Below are positions 6,214 to 13,068 of a stretch of DNA of 16,717 nucleotides, one piece after another. Source of the DNA: JAQBQZ01 sp964554765 (GTDB lineage Bacteria > Patescibacteriota > Minisyncoccia > Phycocordibacterales > CAIRYW01). The notes beneath the pieces were generated by a model, which ran no database searches, was not told the origin of the DNA, and saw nothing but the letters and a program-made list of their open reading frames with translations. The stretch is from the NCBI GenBank assembly GCA_964554765.1, contig CAZKPS010000015.1:1-16717 (forward strand), in the 5' to 3' direction. Within the stretch, counting starts at the first letter, position 1. Every line of letters starts with the position of its first letter. Made by a program: the position numbers and the translations under genes.

Positions 6214-6762
6214 ATGGTCATTCAAGCTCTACAAAAAGTATTTCGAAAACCCACCTATGTGATTATTTCACTTATCGTAAGTGTGTTGGTATTTATGTTT
6301 GCCGTCTGGCTTCCAAATATCCAGTTAATCATGAGTGTTGCGGGTTCCTCGGATATTTCTTTATTCGGCAAGCTTGAGTTGCTATACAGTCTCTTGGGTG
6401 CTATCAGTACTAATTTCACTCTGCTTTCTGCTACATATACCATCGTTATCTCGATATTGTTCGGACTGTATATCTCCACTACGATTTATTTTCTAAAAAA
6501 TAGAATTAGAGAGATTAGTCAGAGTGGGATTGCAACAGGCTTCTTGGGTATTGTAAGTGGAGTGCTTGGAATTGGGTGTGGTGCGTGCGGAGCTTTTCTG
6601 CTCACAAGTTTTCTTTCTCTTGTTGGTGCTGGTGGAATACTTGTATTTTTACCACTCGGTGGCGGTGAGTTCGGTATTATTGGAGCAACACTTCTTATTA
6701 TGGCTATATATAAAACAGTCCAGAAGATAGAGAGCCCCATGGTCTGTAACATTGAAAATTAA
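6214..6762 (+). CDS. Integral membrane protein with GCGACG motif, unknown
   Basis: This 182-residue protein has about four membrane spans (residues 14-36, 60-94, 106-136 and 139-166 contain the hydrophobic stretches). The third span holds Gly-Cys122-Gly-Ala-Cys125-Gly, a CxxC pair flanked by glycines inside or at the edge of the membrane, within GIVSGVLGIGCGACGAFLLTSF. A third cysteine, Cys178, lies near the C-terminus. I do not recognise a named family. The CxxC resembles the redox or metal-relay pairs of membrane thiol carriers such as CcdA/DsbD-type proteins, but the length and topology do not match these clearly. It sits between DsbA and DsbB genes with three-base gaps on both sides, so a role in passing electrons or copper across the membrane is plausible. 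The gene call is sure; the function is inference. Confidence 0.8.
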   Translation: MVIQALQKVFRKPTYVIISLIVSVLVFMFAVWLPNIQLIMSVAGSSDISLFGKLELLYSLLGAISTNFTLLSATYTIVISILFGLYISTTIYFLKNRIREISQSGIATGFLGIVSGVLGIGCGACGAFLLTSFLSLVGAGGILVFLPLGGGEFGIIGATLLIMAIYKTVQKIESPMVCNIEN

Positions 6763-6765
6763 AAT

Positions 6766-7209
6766 ATGAAAACATTAATCAATAAAATATCAGTCGAAAC
6801 ACTTCACTATGCAATCCTGATTCAGGCAGGTATCGCTATGGCAGGAAGCCTGTTCTTCAGCGAAGTGATGAACCTACCACCATGCGTCTTGTGCTGGTAT
6901 CAGCGTATTGCTATGTATCCAATAGTGATTCTTACTGCAATTGGAATCATACGTAATGACAAAAAGGCTTACATATCAGTGTTAGCACTTTCAATTCCAG
7001 GTCTTGTGATATCGATGTGCCACAACCTCTTGTATTGGAAGATTCTGCCAGAAAGTGTCGCACCGTGTACGTTAGGGATCTCTTGTACAACTAAATTTTT
7101 TGAATGGTTTGGCTTCATTACCATCCCATTTATGGCACTTGTTGCGTTTATCATTATTAACGTGCTTGCGTTTATTAGCTTAAAGAAAAATACATATGAA
7201 AAATCTTAA
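6766..7209 (+). CDS. dsbB: DsbB/BdbC-like disulfide oxidoreductase
   Basis: The 147-residue protein has four predicted membrane spans (about 13-32, 44-63, 68-90 and 115-139). The first external cysteine pair is Cys40-Val-Leu-Cys43 in the DsbB signature PPCVLCWYQR, with Arg47 conserved for quinone contact. The second pair is Cys101 and Cys107 in APCTLGISC, in the second outer loop. These are the four redox cysteines of DsbB, which reoxidises DsbA-type proteins and passes electrons to quinone. The length and short loops are closer to Gram-positive BdbC. It lies between two DsbA-like genes and overlaps the next by 14 bases, so it probably serves both. Whether this organism has quinones or another acceptor cannot be told from the window. 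Confidence 0.93.
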   Translation: MKTLINKISVETLHYAILIQAGIAMAGSLFFSEVMNLPPCVLCWYQRIAMYPIVILTAIGIIRNDKKAYISVLALSIPGLVISMCHNLLYWKILPESVAPCTLGISCTTKFFEWFGFITIPFMALVAFIIINVLAFISLKKNTYEKS

Positions 7210-7852
7210 AATCATTATCGGCATAGTTGTTGCAATCGTAGTCGTTTTTCTTCTTGCAAAAGGAGGATACAAGAAGACTGAAAATAAAGCAGAGATTGCT
7301 AATACTGGACAAACTTCTGTTCTCGAAATCAAAGCGAATGATTGGGTTTCTGGGACGAGCACCGCAAAGGTCACCCTTGTCGAATACCTAGACTTCGAAT
7401 GCGAAGCCTGCGGAGCATATTATCCGATAACCATGAAGCTCAAGGAAGAATATAAAGACGATATGCGATTAGTTGTTCGATACTTTCCATTACCTGGACA
7501 CAAGAATTCCCGAACGGCAGCTCATGCTGTTGAAGCAGCTGGAAAGCAGGGTAAGTTCTGGGAGATGTACAGTATACTATTCACTAAGCAGTCAGAGTGG
7601 GGTGAACAGCAAGTAGAAAATCAAGATCAGTTTGAAAAGTATGCAGTTGAAGCGGGAGTGATTAATATCGATCAGTGGAAAAAAGACGTAGTTAGTGACG
7701 AAGTGAAAAAACGAGTCGAAAATAGCTACAGAGAAGCAAGCAGTCTCAATCTCCAAGGTACGCCATCTTTCTTCCTGAATGGGAAAAGAATTCAAAATCC
7801 TAAAGGATATGAAGCATTTAAGCTCCTTATTGAGAACAAAAAGAAGAATTAA
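7196..7852 (+). CDS. DsbA-like thioredoxin-fold oxidoreductase (CEAC)
   Basis: The 218-residue protein has an N-terminal anchor (residues 4-21), a linker, then a DsbA-type domain from about 46. The active site is Cys69-Glu-Ala-Cys72 in EYLDFECEACGAYYP, and the cis-proline is Pro190 in NLQGTPSFFLNG. It has no cysteines beyond the active pair. The CEAC dipeptide differs from the CPFC of the first DsbA-like protein, so the two probably differ in redox potential and substrate. The gene overlaps dsbB by 14 bases, which points to coupled translation and a working pair, like BdbC-BdbD. The ATG at 7196 gives a good positive-then-hydrophobic N-terminus (MKNLKIIIGIVV). It is the last gene before the CsoR promoter. 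Confidence 0.92.
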   Translation: MKNLKIIIGIVVAIVVVFLLAKGGYKKTENKAEIANTGQTSVLEIKANDWVSGTSTAKVTLVEYLDFECEACGAYYPITMKLKEEYKDDMRLVVRYFPLPGHKNSRTAAHAVEAAGKQGKFWEMYSILFTKQSEWGEQQVENQDQFEKYAVEAGVINIDQWKKDVVSDEVKKRVENSYREASSLNLQGTPSFFLNGKRIQNPKGYEAFKLLIENKKKN

Positions 7853-7907
7853 TGTTAAATACTACAAAGAGGTACAGATAAAAAACAAACTATTTGTACA
7901 GTACAGG

Positions 7908-7937
7908 TTGACCTATACCCCCTAGGGGGTATATAAT
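7908..7937 (+). promoter_or_regulatory. csoR-copA promoter with CsoR operator in the spacer
   Basis: TTGACC (7908-7913) and TATAAT (7932-7937) are near-consensus boxes with an 18-base spacer. The spacer and the start of the -10 box are filled by a perfect 20-bp palindrome, TATACCCCCTAGGGGGTATA (7914-7933). C-tract/G-tract palindromes flanked by TA are the known operator type of CsoR/RcnR/CstR repressors. Bound apo-CsoR would block polymerase, and Cu(I) would release it. The start codon of csoR is only nine bases after the -10 box, so the transcript would have little or no leader. Confidence 0.9.
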
Positions 7938-7946
7938 TCTCTGCAT

Positions 7947-8222
7947 ATGAAATACACAGAGAAAAATAGCAAAGAAAAAGTTGTACGTCGATTAAAACTT
8001 ATCGAAGGTCAAGTACGAGGGCTTCAAAAGATGATTGAAGCAGATGAATATTGCATTGATGTCATTACTCAAACATCCGCTGTTAAACAAGCGCTTTCCA
8101 ATGTCGAAGATATCTTGCTTGAAAACCACTTGGATTGCTGTGTTTCAAAGCAGATGACAACAGGAGAAGCTACGAAAGCAAAAGAAGAAATATTAAAAGT
8201 ATATAAGCTAAAGAGAAAATAG
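7947..8222 (+). CDS. csoR: CsoR-family copper-sensing repressor
   Basis: The 91-residue, all-helical protein belongs to the CsoR/RcnR family (DUF156): VVRRLKLIEGQVRGLQKMIE at residues 12-31 carries the basic DNA-contact and tetramer helix. The Cu(I) ligands Cys36, His61 and Cys65 occur at the same residue numbers as in Mycobacterium tuberculosis CsoR, with the HxxxC spacing in ENHLDCC. This separates it from nickel RcnR and from persulfide-sensing CstR, which lacks the His ligand. An extra Cys64 sits beside Cys65. Apo-protein should bind the palindrome just upstream and repress its own transcription and copA, which begins one base after the stop codon. Cytoplasmic. Confidence is high from the ligands, the operator and the neighbour. 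Confidence 0.96.
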   Translation: MKYTEKNSKEKVVRRLKLIEGQVRGLQKMIEADEYCIDVITQTSAVKQALSNVEDILLENHLDCCVSKQMTTGEATKAKEEILKVYKLKRK

Positions 8223-8223
8223 T

Positions 8224-10512
8224 ATGACTGAACACATATACAAAGTAAAAGGTATGCACTGTGCTAGCTGTGTCGCCCTTATCGAGGGTAAGCTTGGTAA
8301 AGTCGATGGAGTTAAGTCTGTTTCAGTAAAACTCAATCAAGAAAAAGCGATGGTAAGTTTTACAAATGCCCAGATTGATACAAAGATACTTTCCGATGCA
8401 ATATCACCATTCGGATATACCCTCGAAGATGCAGATAAAAAAGCTGGTTCTGGGAACGGTCATCACCACGGTGAAGATAACCAGCGTGCAACAGATACAG
8501 GGCTTGAAATGAAGTTTATATTGCCGATGGTAGTATTCTCTTTTGCGATGATGTTCTGGGAAGTACTCTCGCAGAACAAGATAATTCCTGCGATGTCCGA
8601 GAATGTGTACGAGGTGTTCCATCACTTGATGCCGATTTTTGCGACTTTTGTACTCTTTGGTATTGGTAGAAAATATATCAAAGCCGTATGGATTTTCCTC
8701 AAAACCCGCACAGCCAATATGGATACGCTCGTCGGTATCTCAACTATTGTCGCCTTTGTATACTCTTTCATTGTTACAGCTTTTGATAAGGTGCTTGCTC
8801 CATACATAAATGTAGAATCGAACTTTTACGATGTGGTCATTGTAGTCATTGGTCTCATTGCCTACGGACAATACCTAGAAGCTCGTGCGAAAAAGAAGAC
8901 GAACGAAGCACTGCAAAAATTAGCAGGACTAGCAAGTAAAACAGCTCTCGTCATCCGTGACGGAAAAGAGATTGAAGTCCCGATTGAAAAGGTAAACATC
9001 GGAGATGTGGTCATAGTAAAGCCGAACGAGCGAATACCTCTCGATGGCATTGTTGTTGAAGGCTCAAGCTCGATTGATGAGGCAAATCTCACAGGCGAAG
9101 CGATACCTGTGGACAAGGGTATAAACGACCAAGTGTTTGCTGGAACGCAGAACTTTCAAGGAATACTTCACATAAAAGTAAGTAAAGACCTTAAAGACAC
9201 CGCTCTCGCACACATCATCTCAATTGTTGAAAACGCACAGAACTCAAAAGCTCCGATTGAACGAACAGCAGACAGAATATCAGGAGTTTTTGTATATGTA
9301 GTTCTAGGAATTGCAATTCTCACATTCATCTCGTGGATGGTGTTCGCTCCTGCAACACTTGGGCTGACAACTGCCTTTGCGTATGCAATTTCTACCACAA
9401 TGGCAGTCCTTGTGATCGCGTGTCCTTGTTCACTAGGTCTCGCAACTCCTACAGCGATTATCACGGGAGTTGGACGAGGGGCAGAGAGAGGAATACTCAT
9501 TAAAAATGCAGAGAGTTTGGAGAAACTCGCAAAAGTTACTGCAATTGTATTTGATAAAACAGGGACGCTTACACACAACAAACTCGCTATTGAGGGGGTT
9601 TACTGCAAAGACAAAAATCATACTTGTGACATTGAGGACACCTCTTTCAAGCAATCTCTCATTTACGCAATCACCAAATCATCAAAACATCCAGTTTCTG
9701 AAAGTGTTGCATTATGGCTTAAAGAGAATAATGTTTCTCCACTTCCTATTTCTGACTTGAATGAAGTTGCTGGTAAAGGAGTAACCGCAGAATATAAAAA
9801 TAAGAAATATTACCTCGGTTCTCGTGCTTACATTGCAAGCGTATTGAAGCAGTCAGAAGATGTAGTTAAAAAAGATTTTGACGATGCTCGCTTTGAGAAT
9901 GGGCGTGAACTGTATCTCTCGAGTGACACAGAAGTCCTTTCGCTAATCAAGATACACGACACAATAAAAGCGGAGGCGAAAGACGAGGTTGCAAAGCTCA
10001 AGAAGCTCGGGCTGAAAGTGGTGATGGCAACTGGCGACCACAAGGCAACAAGCGAATCTGTGGCAAAGGGTCTTGGTATAGACGAAGTGTATTCAGACGT
10101 AAAGCCAGAAGATAAACTGAATATCGTCAAAGAATTGCAGAAGAAAGGTCTCAAGGTTGCAATGATTGGGGATGGCGTAAATGATGCCCCTGCACTAGCT
10201 CAAGCTGATGTTGCTATTTCTATGAGTGACGGCTCAGACATCGCTATTGAAAGTTCTGATATTGTGATTTTGAAGGGCGATATCGTAAAGGTTGCTGAAG
10301 CAATACATCTTGCCCAAAAAACTAACAAGACAATTTGGCAAAACCTCATCTGGTCATTCGGATACAATTCAGTCGGAATACCTATCGCAGGAGGGATCCT
10401 CTTTCCGTTTTTTGGATGGACGCTAAGTCCTGCGATTGCAGGGGCAATCATGGCATTCGAGAGTGTAACTGTTGTAACGAACTCGTTACGAATTAAGAGA
10501 ATGAAATTATAA
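8224..10512 (+). CDS. copA: Copper-exporting P1B-type ATPase CopA
   Basis: This 762-residue ATPase has one N-terminal heavy-metal-associated domain (residues 1-70; GMHCASC with Cys13 and Cys16), a His-rich linker (His80-82), then eight predicted membrane spans. Seen motifs: TGE 290-292 (actuator), Cys400-Pro-Cys402 (transport site), DKTGT with phosphorylated Asp444, His489-Pro490 (P1B nucleotide site), and GDGVND from 649. Tyr714-Asn715 and Met743 with Ser747 complete the Cu(I) sites. Met166, Glu219 and Asp350 fit the entry and exit residues known from Legionella CopA. It expels Cu(I) from the cytoplasm using ATP. The usual MxxSS motif reads MAFES, with Glu746 replacing the first Ser while the ligand-position Ser747 is kept. 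It starts one base after csoR and is probably controlled by the same CsoR operator. Confidence 0.97.
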   Translation: MTEHIYKVKGMHCASCVALIEGKLGKVDGVKSVSVKLNQEKAMVSFTNAQIDTKILSDAISPFGYTLEDADKKAGSGNGHHHGEDNQRATDTGLEMKFILPMVVFSFAMMFWEVLSQNKIIPAMSENVYEVFHHLMPIFATFVLFGIGRKYIKAVWIFLKTRTANMDTLVGISTIVAFVYSFIVTAFDKVLAPYINVESNFYDVVIVVIGLIAYGQYLEARAKKKTNEALQKLAGLASKTALVIRDGKEIEVPIEKVNIGDVVIVKPNERIPLDGIVVEGSSSIDEANLTGEAIPVDKGINDQVFAGTQNFQGILHIKVSKDLKDTALAHIISIVENAQNSKAPIERTADRISGVFVYVVLGIAILTFISWMVFAPATLGLTTAFAYAISTTMAVLVIACPCSLGLATPTAIITGVGRGAERGILIKNAESLEKLAKVTAIVFDKTGTLTHNKLAIEGVYCKDKNHTCDIEDTSFKQSLIYAITKSSKHPVSESVALWLKENNVSPLPISDLNEVAGKGVTAEYKNKKYYLGSRAYIASVLKQSEDVVKKDFDDARFENGRELYLSSDTEVLSLIKIHDTIKAEAKDEVAKLKKLGLKVVMATGDHKATSESVAKGLGIDEVYSDVKPEDKLNIVKELQKKGLKVAMIGDGVNDAPALAQADVAISMSDGSDIAIESSDIVILKGDIVKVAEAIHLAQKTNKTIWQNLIWSFGYNSVGIPIAGGILFPFFGWTLSPAIAGAIMAFESVTVVTNSLRIKRMKL

Positions 10513-10514
10513 TT

Positions 10515-11129
10515 ATGAAAAATTTACCAATAGATATTGATACTTTTGGATTCGTACAGAGAGAAAGTCACAATGGTGTCACTGTAAAATATAAATGCGG
10601 ACGGGATTTTCTGTACTATGCTCTTAGTTATTACTTTCCTTCTAAATTCAATAGAAGTTTTAATAATCCTGAACAAATAGACAAGAAAGGCACTTTCGGC
10701 TTTTCGGTCTCAACATCTTTTGCTTGGACTATGCTTCAGTTTATTAGGATGCCTAAGTTCTTAATGGAAAATAAACTTGCTTTAAGTATAAATCAGAAAA
10801 AAGTATCCAATTATCTTGGTTTTATAAAAGCAATGATCTTTTCAAGAATTTCTTACGATAAAGCAGTGAGACTTATTGAGAAAAAGGTCAATGAGGGAAA
10901 TGTTGTTGGTTTAGATCTGGCTTTGAGATTTCAAGGGTTAGAGGATCACATATTATTCGTATATGGTTATGACGAAAAGGATTTCTATGTATTTGACACA
11001 AATAAAATTCCAAAACTTGAATACGAAAAAATTACTGAGGATGAAAGATTTATCATGAAGGTTTCGAGAGATACAGTTAAAAAAAGATGGAAAATGTTTA
11101 GTAGAGTATGGGAAGTATCTAAATTATAA
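10515..11129 (+). CDS. Putative C39-like/papain-fold protein
   Basis: The 204-residue protein has no signal peptide or membrane span. It shows the order and spacing of a C39-like cysteine peptidase: Cys28 at the start of a helix (YKCGRDFLYYALSYYFP), then late in the chain His145 (GLEDHILFVYGYDEKDFYVFDTN) followed by Asp161. The HxxxVxGYDxxxxYVxDTN pattern is typical of peptidase C39-like domains, in which a strand with the His is followed by the Asp. The normal QxxxxCG glutamine is not obvious (Gln16 is 12 residues before Cys28), so activity may be lost or altered. It begins two bases after copA, so it is probably co-transcribed. A sampled stretch has only about 25% G+C, far below copA, suggesting separate origin. 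Family assignment is tentative; the gene is real. Confidence 0.6.
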   Translation: MKNLPIDIDTFGFVQRESHNGVTVKYKCGRDFLYYALSYYFPSKFNRSFNNPEQIDKKGTFGFSVSTSFAWTMLQFIRMPKFLMENKLALSINQKKVSNYLGFIKAMIFSRISYDKAVRLIEKKVNEGNVVGLDLALRFQGLEDHILFVYGYDEKDFYVFDTNKIPKLEYEKITEDERFIMKVSRDTVKKRWKMFSRVWEVSKL

Positions 11130-11140
11130 AAAGTATAACT

Positions 11141-11428
11141 ATGAAAACATTCATTCAGACTTCAAAATTTTTCTTCACTGACTTTCATAAAGGAACTGTT
11201 AATATTACGTTACACATAATTAGCTTTCTGGTGATGTTTTATGGTCTAGTAGTCAAAGATACATTACTAGTGATCTTGGGGTTGGCTGTTATTGATGAAC
11301 TTGGACATGTATATAATTATTTTCGTTTTAACCGAAACCCTAAATATGGCGTAAGAATGATTCCGTATCAAATCTTTTATGCAGGAATAGGAATAATAAT
11401 CTTATTGAAGATCTTTAATTGGTATTAA
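11141..11428 (+). CDS. Small His-containing membrane protein, DUF962/Mpo1-like (weak)
   Basis: The 95-residue protein has three hydrophobic stretches (about 22-36, 40-57 and 75-92). Conserved-looking polar residues are His16, Asn21, His25 and His56 (DFHKGTVNITLHIIS and DELGHVYNYF). The HxxxxNxxxH spacing and a later GH resemble DUF962/Mpo1-like membrane proteins, in which such His residues bind iron for fatty-acid alpha-oxidation. The match is only by pattern and is short of the family's usual length. The gene lies 11 bases after the C39-like gene and two bases before the HMA-SafE fusion, so it shares their transcript. It may instead be a metal-related helper of the copper cluster. The ATG at 11141 is preceded by no Shine-Dalgarno sequence. 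Confidence 0.55.
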   Translation: MKTFIQTSKFFFTDFHKGTVNITLHIISFLVMFYGLVVKDTLLVILGLAVIDELGHVYNYFRFNRNPKYGVRMIPYQIFYAGIGIIILLKIFNWY

Positions 11429-11430
11429 TT

Positions 11431-12450
11431 ATGAAAACATATACATTCCACATTCACGGTATGCACTGCAACGCTTGTGTCATTCTGATAGAGCATAAAA
11501 TTGGAAGTTTGCCGAACGTGAGCAAAGCTATATCAAATCTCAAAAATCATTCAGTGGAAATTGTCGGTGATTTTGGAGATAAAACGGACATACAGATTGC
11601 AGAAGAGTTAACTTCTCTTGTAAAAGGAAATGGCTATACGGTTTCAGTTGAAAAGCAAAATATAGAAAAGAACTGGTCTGACTTCAAGATTGCCGTACCA
11701 ATTGCACTGGGCTTTGCAGTCCTATTCGTGCTTTTGCAGAAGCTCGGCATCGTCAATCTTGTCGGCGGTGGCAACGTCACCTATGGCACGGCATTCTTCA
11801 TTGGCATCATTGCATCACTCTCAACTTGTATGGCGGTGGTAGGAGGATTGGTGCTCTCGATGTCTGCAACCTTTGCAAAAGAGGGAGACAAGATTAGATC
11901 TCAACTTATGTTCCACGGAGGACGCATTGTCTCGTTCTTTATCCTTGGAGGCGTAATCGGTGCAATCGGCTCTGCCTTTACTCTTGGCACGACAGGCACT
12001 TTTACACTCAGTCTTATCATCGCAATTGTGGTGATAATTCTCGGCATCAATCTGCTCGATGTCTTTCCGTGGGTAAAGAGACTGCAACCCTCAATGCCGA
12101 AGTTTCTCTCGAAGCATGCAATCGGGGTATCGAAGTTCAATCATACTCTCACTCCTTTACTTGTCGGTATTGCAACATTCTTCTTGCCGTGTGGATTTAC
12201 TCAATCAATGCAACTGTATACTCTTACTACAGGAAGTTTTCTCAAAGGAGGTCTGACGATGCTTTCATTCGCACTTGGAACATTGCCGGTCTTGGCACTC
12301 ATTAGCTTCAGCTCGTTCAGCATACAAAACAGCAAAAAGTCGGGGGTGTTTTTCAAGTCCACAGGGCTTATTGTCATCCTCTTCGCAATATTTAACCTTA
12401 TCAACGCACTGGTGGTCATTGGGATCATTCCGCCAGTCTTTAATTTTTAG
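11431..12450 (+). CDS. HMA domain fused to SafE/DsbD-like membrane transporter
   Basis: From the ATG at 11431 the protein has 339 residues. Residues 1-72 are a heavy-metal-associated domain with GMHCNAC (Cys13, Cys16), similar to the CopA N-domain. Residues 85-335 form about six spans of the SafE/DsbD-2 (cytochrome c biogenesis-type) family. Cys133 (SLSTCMAVVGG) and Cys254 (FFLPCGFTQSMQLY) are in the first and fourth spans, as in the redox pair of DsbD/CcdA. The fusion suggests that Cu(I) or electrons are taken from the cytoplasmic HMA domain to the membrane cysteines, for delivery to an outer partner such as the cupredoxin encoded 19 bases downstream. A TTG start at 11419 would overlap the previous stop and is less likely. 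Sampled G+C is about 55% in the core, higher than in the two genes before. Confidence 0.88.
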   Translation: MKTYTFHIHGMHCNACVILIEHKIGSLPNVSKAISNLKNHSVEIVGDFGDKTDIQIAEELTSLVKGNGYTVSVEKQNIEKNWSDFKIAVPIALGFAVLFVLLQKLGIVNLVGGGNVTYGTAFFIGIIASLSTCMAVVGGLVLSMSATFAKEGDKIRSQLMFHGGRIVSFFILGGVIGAIGSAFTLGTTGTFTLSLIIAIVVIILGINLLDVFPWVKRLQPSMPKFLSKHAIGVSKFNHTLTPLLVGIATFFLPCGFTQSMQLYTLTTGSFLKGGLTMLSFALGTLPVLALISFSSFSIQNSKKSGVFFKSTGLIVILFAIFNLINALVVIGIIPPVFNF

Positions 12451-12456
12451 TATAAT
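12451..12456 (+). promoter_or_regulatory. Possible -10 box before the cupredoxin gene
   Basis: A consensus TATAAT immediately follows the stop of the fusion gene and lies 13 bases before the cupredoxin ATG. No -35 box is visible. It could supply an extra short-leader transcript for the cupredoxin. Confidence 0.3.
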
Positions 12457-12469
12457 AAACACCATAATT

Positions 12470-12856
12470 ATGAAACCAACTGTCATTTCAATCTTAGTTG
12501 CAATAGTTCTCATCGGAGGAGCTTTTGCCCTCACCAGAAAATCTGACACAACATCTGTTGCAGACGCAAACAACGTCACAGTCGTTGACGGAAAGCAGAT
12601 TGTGGAAATATCTGCCAAGGGTGGATATCATCCAAGAAAGAGTATTGCCAGAGCAGGAATGCCTACCATCCTTCGTTTTGACACCAACGGAACTTTTGAT
12701 TGCTCATCATCAGTCCGCATTCCGAGTATGAATATTTCAAAGTCTCTACCACAGAAAGGAACAACTGATATTGATGTTGGAAGTCAGGATGTAGCGACGC
12801 TTCAAGGAACTTGTGGAATGGGCATGTATCCATTCGAGGTGCAGTTTAAGAGCTAG
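12470..12856 (+). CDS. Membrane-anchored cupredoxin-like copper protein
   Basis: From the ATG at 12470 the protein has 128 residues: an N-terminal membrane anchor (residues 4-21), a linker, and a small beta domain (about 42-128) of cupredoxin type. Characteristic pieces are GGYHPRKSIARAGMPTILRFDTNGTFDC (residues 51-78) and GTCGMGMYPFEVQF (113-126). Possible copper ligands are His54, Cys78, Met87, Cys115, Met117 and Met119. The paired Cys and CxMxM pattern suggests Cu(I) storage or relay rather than classical blue-copper electron transfer; this is inference. It closes the copper cluster, 19 bases after the HMA-SafE gene, and could receive copper from it outside the membrane. A longer frame using TTG at 12275 lies inside the previous gene and is not credible. 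Confidence 0.85.
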   Translation: MKPTVISILVAIVLIGGAFALTRKSDTTSVADANNVTVVDGKQIVEISAKGGYHPRKSIARAGMPTILRFDTNGTFDCSSSVRIPSMNISKSLPQKGTTDIDVGSQDVATLQGTCGMGMYPFEVQFKS

Positions 12857-12860
12857 AAAC

Positions 12861-13032
12861 GAGACACAAAATTGGCAGTCTCCAAAGTGTCTTATTCTGT
12901 CTCATTTTCCTAAACCATCCTTATTTCTCAAAGAATGCTCAAAGTATCTTATTTTGAAAATGAGACAGTGACCGAGACGGGTGAAATGTGCTTAGTTTGC
13001 TTTGCTTATAAAAACACCCTAGAGACCGAGAC
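12861..13032. repeat. Cluster of seven GAGAC/GTCTC motifs with 13-bp inverted repeat
   Basis: GAGAC occurs at 12861, 12962, 12974, 13022 and 13028, and its complement GTCTC at 12878 and 12899. CTGTCTCATTTTC (12897-12909) and GAAAATGAGACAG (12956-12968) are a perfect 13-bp inverted repeat. Two imperfect direct copies (12880-12899 and 12938-12956) share AAAGT-TCTTATT. The stretch follows the cupredoxin stop. It could be a terminator-like fold, a protein-binding array or the remains of a small element. Confidence 0.55.
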
Positions 13033-13068
13033 GCCTCATACAAGGAGTAGAAGGGATCGCTAAATGTG

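Noticed and set aside
11419..11430. Longer start for the HMA-SafE gene
   Set aside because: It is a TTG overlapping the previous gene's stop; the ATG at 11431 begins exactly at the HMA domain.
12275..12469. Longer form of the cupredoxin gene
   Set aside because: The frame lies inside the HMA-SafE gene, begins with TTG, and its translation is low-complexity shadow sequence; the ATG at 12470 starts a clean membrane anchor.
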